NCBI GenBank assembly: GCA_028877005.1
Contig: JAGWPI010000362.1
Span: 1 to 11,069, forward strand
Reading direction: 5' to 3'
DNA: 11,069 nt
Source: Bacteroidota bacterium
GTDB taxonomy: Bacteria; Bacteroidota; Bacteroidia; Chitinophagales; Chitinophagaceae
Below are positions 6,272-11,069 of the stretch, one piece after another. Position 1 is the stretch's first letter; each line of letters begins with the position of its first letter. The notes below the pieces were generated by a model that saw nothing but the letters and a program-made list of their open reading frames with translations, was not told where the DNA came from and ran no database searches. The translations under genes and the position numbers were made by a program.

Positions 6272-8377
6272 ATGAAAGCAATAAAATATATTTCATTTTT
6301 TCTGCTGCTTGTTTTTGCAATCAGTGCATGTAAAAAAAATTTTACGGATACTTCTTTTGTTTCAACTGCAGCTTCGGCCAGTAACTTGTCTGTTATGTTT
6401 AACATTACACAAGATAACACAGGGTTAGTAACCATTACACCCAACGGAGTTGGTGCAGTTAATTATGATGTGTTTTTTGGTGATACTACTACTAGCTCAG
6501 TTAATATAAGAGCAGGTGCTAGCGTACAACACATTTATAAAGAAGGAAACTATCAGGTAAAAATTGTTGCACACGATTTAAAAGGCGGTAGTACTACACT
6601 TACTCAACCTTTAGTTGTATCATTTCTGGCACCACAAGATTTGAAAGTAAATCTTTCCACCACAAATCTTACAGTTAATGTAAGTGCAACAGCAAAATTT
6701 GCCACTTTCTTTAAAATTTATTTTGGAGATTCTACTAATATAACTCCCGAGCCATTTACTTCTGCTTTACCTGGCCAAACAGTTTCACACACATATACAC
6801 AGGCAGGCACTTATTTAGTAAAAGTGTTAGCCATGAGCGGTGGTACAGAAACTACCCAATACACAGATACTATTCAGGTAGCAACACAAATTGATTTGCC
6901 CGTAACTTTTGAAGATCCTAACACTAATTACACCATGTCTGATTTTGGAGGTGACGTATCTACCCTTGTTGTTGACCCGGTTGATAATAACAATCATGTG
7001 ATGAAGGTGGTGAAAACAGCAGGCGCACAAGTTTGGGCGGGTACCACCATTGGCACTGCTTTGGGTTTTGCGCATCCTATTCCACTCACTAATGCCAATA
7101 AAAAAATGATAGTAAGAGTGTATTCTCCTGCTGTAGGCTTAGATATAAAATTAAAAGTTGATAATCATAATAACCCCAATGCAGGTCTTTCTGTTGAAAC
7201 AGATGTACTTACTACAGTTGCCAACCAGTGGGAAACGCTTACATTCGATTTTGGTCAGCCTGCCGCTGGAACTCCTGCTTTCAATCCATCTAACACTTAT
7301 GATTTAGCGTCTATATTTTTTGATTTTGGCAATGCAGGCACAGGATCCATTTTTTATTTTGACGATGTAAAAATGGCACCTGCAAGTTTAGCACAAATTA
7401 GTTTACCGGTAACTTTTGAAAGCACTAATGTGGATTACACTGTTACTGATTTTGGGGGTAATAGTTCTGTACTAACGGTAGATCCTTTAAATCCTTCTAA
7501 TCATGTAATGAAATCAACTAAAACAGTGGGTGCCCAAGTATGGGCAGGCACTACTATTGGAACTCCAAGTGGCTTTGCACAGCCTATTCCACTTACAAGT
7601 GCTGCAACAAAAATGTCGGTAAAAGTATTCTCTCCAGCAGCTGGTATTGATGTTAAATTAAAGCTCGATAATCATGCTAATCCTAATAATGGTCTTTCTG
7701 TAGAAACAGATGTACTTACAACAGTAGCCAACCAGTGGGAAACCCTCATCTTTGACTTTAGTCAGCCGGCATCTGGTACACCGGCATTCAATCCATCTAA
7801 TACCTACGATTTGGCTTCAATCTTCTTCGATTTTGGCAATGCAGGAACGGGTGCTGTATTTTATTGGGATGAAGTTCATTTTTTATCGCAAATGAATTTA
7901 CCTGTTAATTTCAATAATCCTGATATGGACCCCACTGTAACAGATTTCGGTAACAATACATCAACCTTAGCGCCTGATCCGGCTAATACAGGACTACAAG
8001 TTATGAAAACAGTTAAACCCAATGGGGCCCAAACCTGGGCTGGAACTACCATGGGTACACCCGTTGGATTTGCTTCTCCCATACCTTTAACTGCTTCCCG
8101 CACAAAAATGACTGTTCAAGTTTATTCTCCGGCTGCCGGAATACCTGTATTATTAAAAGTTGAAGATCATAATAATGGAAACAATTATGTACAAGTACTG
8201 GTTAACACAACAGTAGCCAATCAATGGGAAACTCTCACCTTCGATTTTAGTCAACCTCAGGCAGGTACCCCTGCATGGAGTGCAGCAAACACATATGATA
8301 AATGCTCTATTTTCTTTGATTTTAATAATCCGGGTTCAGGTAAAATATTTTATTGGAACAATGTAAATATTCAGTAA
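6272..8377 (+). CDS. PKD-containing surface lipoprotein with three tandem binding-type modules
   Basis: A 701-aa lipoprotein in the SusE/SGBP position, 20 bp after susD. The lipobox is ISAC with C20. Two degenerate PKD-like (Ig-fold) domains follow at about 37-117 (YDVFFGDT, then HIYKEGNYQVKIVAH) and 121-204 (FKIYFGDS, then HTYTQAGTYLVKVLA). Three tandem beta-rich modules follow at 207-368, 376-537 and 541-701. Each has a [IM]xLPVxFxx start, a conserved tryptophan in Q[VT]WAGTT (W255, W424, W589), a second in NQWETL (W320, W489, W652), and an IFFDF ... FYW/FYF end. No catalytic signature is visible. The layout (PKD spacers holding C-terminal modules away from the membrane) suggests a surface glycan-binding protein that captures polymer for the SusCD complex and the GH16 enzymes. 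I recognise the module style from secreted Bacteroidota proteins but cannot assign it to a named CBM family, so glucan binding is inference. Confidence 0.85.
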   Translation: MKAIKYISFFLLLVFAISACKKNFTDTSFVSTAASASNLSVMFNITQDNTGLVTITPNGVGAVNYDVFFGDTTTSSVNIRAGASVQHIYKEGNYQVKIVAHDLKGGSTTLTQPLVVSFLAPQDLKVNLSTTNLTVNVSATAKFATFFKIYFGDSTNITPEPFTSALPGQTVSHTYTQAGTYLVKVLAMSGGTETTQYTDTIQVATQIDLPVTFEDPNTNYTMSDFGGDVSTLVVDPVDNNNHVMKVVKTAGAQVWAGTTIGTALGFAHPIPLTNANKKMIVRVYSPAVGLDIKLKVDNHNNPNAGLSVETDVLTTVANQWETLTFDFGQPAAGTPAFNPSNTYDLASIFFDFGNAGTGSIFYFDDVKMAPASLAQISLPVTFESTNVDYTVTDFGGNSSVLTVDPLNPSNHVMKSTKTVGAQVWAGTTIGTPSGFAQPIPLTSAATKMSVKVFSPAAGIDVKLKLDNHANPNNGLSVETDVLTTVANQWETLIFDFSQPASGTPAFNPSNTYDLASIFFDFGNAGTGAVFYWDEVHFLSQMNLPVNFNNPDMDPTVTDFGNNTSTLAPDPANTGLQVMKTVKPNGAQTWAGTTMGTPVGFASPIPLTASRTKMTVQVYSPAAGIPVLLKVEDHNNGNNYVQVLVNTTVANQWETLTFDFSQPQAGTPAWSAANTYDKCSIFFDFNNPGSGKIFYWNNVNIQ
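6890..7375 (+). repeat. Tandem module copy 1 (residues 207-368)
   Basis: First of three in-frame protein repeats of about 165 residues. It begins IDLPVTFED and ends FYFDDVKM. Conserved points are W255 and W320, the LKVDNHN segment (294-300) and the IFFDFGNAGTG block (348-358). Over residues 305-358 it matches copy 2 at 51 of 54 positions. Confidence 0.85.
7397..7882 (+). repeat. Tandem module copy 2 (residues 376-537)
   Basis: Second protein repeat, beginning ISLPVTFES and ending FYWDEVHF. It is closest to copy 1. In the best-conserved 54 codons there are about 25 synonymous codon differences but only 3 amino-acid changes (T/I, G/S, A/S), so the copies are old and held constant at the protein level. 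Confidence 0.85.
7892..8374 (+). repeat. Tandem module copy 3 (residues 541-701)
   Basis: Third and most diverged repeat, beginning MNLPVNFNN and ending FYWNNVNIQ at the C-terminus. It keeps both tryptophans (W589, W652) but has LKVEDHNN where the others have an LDNH/VDNH segment, and YVQVLVNTTVANQ where they have LSVETDVLTTVANQ. Confidence 0.85.
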
Positions 8378-8392
8378 TAAAAAATTTAATGT

Positions 8393-9289
8393 ATGAAAAC
8401 AAATATAAAATACATTTTGCTGCTTGGTTTTGTAAGCCTACTTACTATTATTGCTTGCAAAAAAACCGAGTATAGTTTTGGTAAAATTTTAACTCCTCAA
8501 AATTTGGTCATTAATACCTCTATTCAGGGGCAAGATGCTAATAACCCTACCGGAGATGGATCAGGAATTGTAACCATTTCAGTGCAAGCCACTAATGCCT
8601 TGCAATACAAAATTTATTTCGGCAATGGTGATTCCGTTATGTCTTACTCTGGCAATGTAACATATAAATACACAACCATTGATACGAATACATATACTAT
8701 AACCGTAAATGCAATTGGTACAGGCGGAGCAATTTCAACACTCAGTAAGCAAATAAGGGTGTTATACAAATTTCAAATTCCTGCAGATATTATGACAGCG
8801 CTTACCAACGGTAGTTCAAAAACATGGGTAATTGCAAAAGATACAGTAGGTCATTTTGGTGTAGGCCCTACTACTTCTTTTTTCCCGGATTGGTATCAGG
8901 CACAACCCAATGAAAAACCGGCCTGCGCTTATGGTAGTATTATTACCTTTACACAAGGTGGTAGCAATAGTATTACTATGAATGATAATAATAATGGATC
9001 ATCCTTTTTAATCGCTGCTGCTACAGCATTTTATGGTCAATCGGGTGGTGATGGTTGTTATCCTATTGCTACCGGAGGAACTAAAACATTAGGCTTTGGC
9101 ACAGCTAATTCAGGTTCAAATAGTACTAATTCAACAGGTATTCAATTTACTGTACCGGGTAATGGTATTATTGGATTTGGAACCGGTGGTACCACATACG
9201 AAATTTTATCATTAACTTCCAATGTAATGTGGCTTCGCAATATAGGCAGTGATGGAAATGCTTGGTATCAGATTTTTAAGGCACAGTAA
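8393..9289 (+). CDS. PKD-containing surface lipoprotein with unassigned C-terminal domain
   Basis: A 298-aa lipoprotein 15 bp after the previous gene. The signal peptide ends LTIIAC, with C22 lipidated and followed by KK. One PKD-like domain covers about 36-125 (YKIYFGNGDS, then YKYTTIDTNTYTITVNAIG). The C-terminal domain (about 130-298) is rich in aromatic and glycine residues: KTWVIAKDTVGHFGVGP (143-159), FFPDWYQAQPNEK (163-175), and a final block LTSNVMWLRNIGSDGNAWYQIF (274-295). Two cysteines outside the lipobox (C178, C222) could form a disulfide. I see no catalytic motif. From its place in the operon and its architecture it is probably a second accessory surface glycan-binding protein, comparable in role to SusE/SusF. 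I do not recognise the C-terminal domain by name; I can only say that it looks like an all-beta binding domain. Confidence 0.8.
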   Translation: MKTNIKYILLLGFVSLLTIIACKKTEYSFGKILTPQNLVINTSIQGQDANNPTGDGSGIVTISVQATNALQYKIYFGNGDSVMSYSGNVTYKYTTIDTNTYTITVNAIGTGGAISTLSKQIRVLYKFQIPADIMTALTNGSSKTWVIAKDTVGHFGVGPTTSFFPDWYQAQPNEKPACAYGSIITFTQGGSNSITMNDNNNGSSFLIAAATAFYGQSGGDGCYPIATGGTKTLGFGTANSGSNSTNSTGIQFTVPGNGIIGFGTGGTTYEILSLTSNVMWLRNIGSDGNAWYQIFKAQ

Positions 9290-9310
9290 AAAAGCTGAAA
9301 ATAGGCTTTT
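9290..9310 (+). promoter_or_regulatory. Weak hairpin between the 298-aa lipoprotein and the GH16 gene
   Basis: AAAAGC at 9290-9295 pairs with GCTTTT at 9305-9310 around a 9-nt loop. AGT before and ACT after could extend it with a two-base bulge. The stem has only two G-C pairs and starts right after the stop codon, so it is at most a processing or attenuation site and may be chance. Confidence 0.25.
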
Positions 9311-9316
9311 ACTCAA

Positions 9317-10351
9317 ATGAATTTATATATGTTTAAAAATTTAATGTCCCTTTTCATCATTACAGTATTAGTTGCTTGTGGGGGTAGCAGTAAAAATCCT
9401 TCTACCCCTAATACGCCGCCAGGTGCAGTGTCTCTTAGTGCTGTTGTTACAACAGATAGCAGTGGTATTGTAAATTTTACTGCATCAGCTACTAATGCAG
9501 TATCTTACGATTTTGATTTTGGTAACGGTTTTATTCAAACAATTCCTTCCGGAATTACAACTTATAAGTATACATCATCTGGCACTTATACAGTAAACGT
9601 TATTGCTAAAAGTGCTGCAGGTTTAACAAGTTCTGCCAATATCCAAATAACTGTGGCCGTTAAATTAAATTTAGTATGGTCTGACGAATTTAATACGCCG
9701 GGTAGCCCTGATCCTACTAAATGGACATATGACTTAGGTGCAGGAGGGTGGGGTAATAATGAATTGGAATATTATACATCTAGAACGGATAATGCTATTG
9801 TATCAAACGGTACATTAAAAATTATTGCAAAAAAAGAAAGTTATTCAGGAAGTAATTATACTTCTGCACGTTTAAAAACGCAAGGTTTATATTCATTTAA
9901 ATATGGCAGAATTGATGTAAGTGCCAAGTTGCCTGCTTCTATTGGTACATGGCCGGCAATATGGATGCTGGGAAATAACATATCAACCGCCGGTTGGCCT
10001 GCATGTGGCGAAATAGATATTATGGAGCAAAATGGTAATAATAAGAATATTATTTATGGCACATTACATTATCCTGCCCAAGTAAATCAATATGGAGATG
10101 GATCAACAACATCTATTACCAATGCTGCTACAACTTTTCACAAATATTCTGCTATATGGTCGCCAACAACAATTCAGCTGCTAGTAGATGATGTAGTGTA
10201 TTACACACTACCTAATAAAAGTAGTTTTCCTTTCAACCAAAATTTTTTCATTATTTTAAATATAGCAATGGGGGGTACGTTAGGTGGAACTGTTGATCCC
10301 TCTTTTACAACCGACCAAATGGAAATTGATTATGTTAGAGTTTATCAATAG
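9317..10351 (+). CDS. Lipoprotein GH16 endo-beta-glucanase (laminarinase-type) with PKD domain
   Basis: A 344-aa surface-type lipoprotein that should cleave internal bonds of beta-1,3- or mixed-linkage beta-glucan. The lipobox is LVAC, with C21 followed by GGSS and a Pro/Ser-rich linker. A PKD-like domain (about 38-114, YDFDFGNG, then YKYTSSGTYTVNVIAKS) precedes the GH16 domain (about 117-344). The GH16 signature GEIDIME supplies nucleophile E232, D234 and acid/base E237; the ExDxxE spacing is that of laminarinases/lichenases. Other family features are LVWSDEFN (119-126), GGWGNNELEYYT (143-154), KYGRIDVSAKLP (195-206), GTWPAIWMLG (210-219) and the C-terminal MEIDYVRVYQ. Two starts are possible, 9317 and 9329 (M5); the second gives a more usual signal peptide beginning MFKN. 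It lies 27 bp after the previous gene. Exact linkage preference (1,3 versus 1,3/1,4) cannot be settled by eye. Confidence 0.93.
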   Translation: MNLYMFKNLMSLFIITVLVACGGSSKNPSTPNTPPGAVSLSAVVTTDSSGIVNFTASATNAVSYDFDFGNGFIQTIPSGITTYKYTSSGTYTVNVIAKSAAGLTSSANIQITVAVKLNLVWSDEFNTPGSPDPTKWTYDLGAGGWGNNELEYYTSRTDNAIVSNGTLKIIAKKESYSGSNYTSARLKTQGLYSFKYGRIDVSAKLPASIGTWPAIWMLGNNISTAGWPACGEIDIMEQNGNNKNIIYGTLHYPAQVNQYGDGSTTSITNAATTFHKYSAIWSPTTIQLLVDDVVYYTLPNKSSFPFNQNFFIILNIAMGGTLGGTVDPSFTTDQMEIDYVRVYQ

Positions 10352-10420
10352 TTGGTTATCCATTTTTTACTTTTTCCTAAAAACAACAAATATTTTTAAC
10401 TAATAACCCTATTTCAACAC

Positions 10421-11069
10421 ATGAAATCTTTAATACAATCTTTTATTTTCATTTTTTGCATGCTGCAATTAGTTATGGCACAAGCACAAAAAAAAACAAC
10501 AGGGAAAGTGATTTTTTTTGATGATTTTGCTGCAAAAAATCTAGATACATCAAAGTGGAATATTGAAATTACAGGTTTCCATGTGAATAATGAATTACAA
10601 GCTTATGTAGATTCTTCTGCTACATTATTCATTAAGAATGGACAACTAATTTTACAACCCATATTTGCCCCTGGTTTTGTTACAAAAGATGGTCAGCACT
10701 TCGATTTTATTTCTGCAAGAATTAACACTCGAAATAAATTTGAGTTTGAGTATGGCCGTGCAGAAGCACGTATAAAATTAACCAATGGTGCCGGATTATG
10801 GCCTGCTTGGTGGATTCTGGGTAACGGGCAATGGCCTGCTACCGGCGAAATTGATGTAATGGAGAATGTTGGTGATGCTGCTTGGGCCAGTGCTGCCATT
10901 CATGGGCCGGGATATAGCGGTGAAACGCCATTTGTAAAGCGTTTCCATTTTCTAAAAAATAATGATGCTGCACATTGGCATGTGTATGCGGTTAATTGGA
11001 CGCCAGATGCCATGGTTTTTGAATATGACGGTAAGCCTATGTATCAAGTTACAAAAGAAATGACTGCTA
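10421..11069 (+). CDS. Second GH16 beta-glucanase, N-terminal part (partial)
   Basis: The frame is open from the ATG at 10421 to the window end (216 codons; 3' end missing). Residues 1 to about 22 form an ordinary Sec signal peptide (MKSLIQSF, ends VMAQA). There is no lipobox cysteine near the cleavage site, unlike the GH16 before it. The catalytic domain starts almost at once: VIFFDDF (30-36), NNELQAYVD (56-64), EYGRAEARIKL (110-120), GLWPAWWILG (125-134) and the active site GEIDVMENVG (142-151), with E143 nucleophile, D145 and E148 acid/base. The missing C-terminus should hold the last strands of the jelly roll. No PKD domain precedes it. It is probably periplasmic or released, so it would work on a different size class of glucan than the lipidated GH16. 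The 69-bp gap before it has no clear promoter or terminator, so it is probably in the same operon. Product family is secure, precise substrate is not. Confidence 0.92.
   Translation, partial: MKSLIQSFIFIFCMLQLVMAQAQKKTTGKVIFFDDFAAKNLDTSKWNIEITGFHVNNELQAYVDSSATLFIKNGQLILQPIFAPGFVTKDGQHFDFISARINTRNKFEFEYGRAEARIKLTNGAGLWPAWWILGNGQWPATGEIDVMENVGDAAWASAAIHGPGYSGETPFVKRFHFLKNNDAAHWHVYAVNWTPDAMVFEYDGKPMYQVTKEMTA

Noticed and set aside
6890..7882. Recent duplication or assembly artefact explaining module copies 1 and 2
   Set aside because: Nearly half of the codons in the best-matched block differ at silent positions, so the copies are old rather than a recent or artificial duplication.
10352..10420. 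Possible terminator or new promoter before the second GH16 gene (GGTTAT at 10354-10359 against ATAACC at 10403-10408; TACTTTTT at 10368-10375)
   Set aside because: The arms are 43 nt apart with a short stem and no T-run after them. The TAnnTTTT match has no TTTG at the right distance upstream. Read-through from the operon is simpler.
1..11069. CRISPR arrays, tRNA/rRNA genes, insertion sequences, toxin or phage genes
   Set aside because: None seen on either strand; the only repeats are the operator-like pair and the protein-module repeats.

Overview
The window is AT-rich DNA that reads like a Bacteroidota genome, most probably Chitinophagaceae (this placement rests on sequence style, not on a database search). 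Supporting signs are the adjacent SusC/SusD pair, lipoproteins with a 'C-K-K' start after the lipobox, starts without Shine-Dalgarno sequences, and a Bacteroidota-type promoter (TTTG ... TAnnTTTR). The content is a polysaccharide utilisation locus (PUL). Two consecutive GH16 enzymes of the laminarinase/lichenase type point to a beta-1,3- (or mixed-linkage beta-1,3/1,4-) glucan as the target.

Layout. Positions 1-1207 on the minus strand hold the N-terminal 402 codons of an exported beta-propeller sensor protein, probably the PUL regulator; its output part lies outside the window. A 380-bp divergent intergenic region (1208-1587) carries two near-identical 25-bp direct repeats 53 bp apart. The second repeat ends two bases before a predicted -33 element, so the arrangement looks like an activator site. 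A leader of roughly 230 nt follows before susC.

From 1588 to the right edge six genes run on the plus strand with gaps of 15-27 bp (69 bp before the last), so they are probably one operon. In order they are a SusC-type TonB-dependent transporter, a SusD-type glycan-binding lipoprotein, a 701-aa lipoprotein with two PKD-like domains plus three tandem copies of a ~165-aa beta-rich module, a 298-aa lipoprotein with one PKD-like domain and a C-terminal domain I cannot name, a PKD-GH16 lipoprotein, and a second GH16 enzyme with an ordinary signal peptide that is cut by the window end.

Working model (inference): the three non-catalytic lipoproteins capture the glucan at the cell surface, the lipidated GH16 cuts it there, SusC/SusD import the oligosaccharides, and the second, non-lipidated GH16 acts in the periplasm or is released. 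The exported propeller protein would sense a breakdown product and switch on the operon through the repeats. The general system is a known one. The less described parts are the triplicated module, the C-terminal domain of the 298-aa lipoprotein and the repeat pair in front of the promoter.
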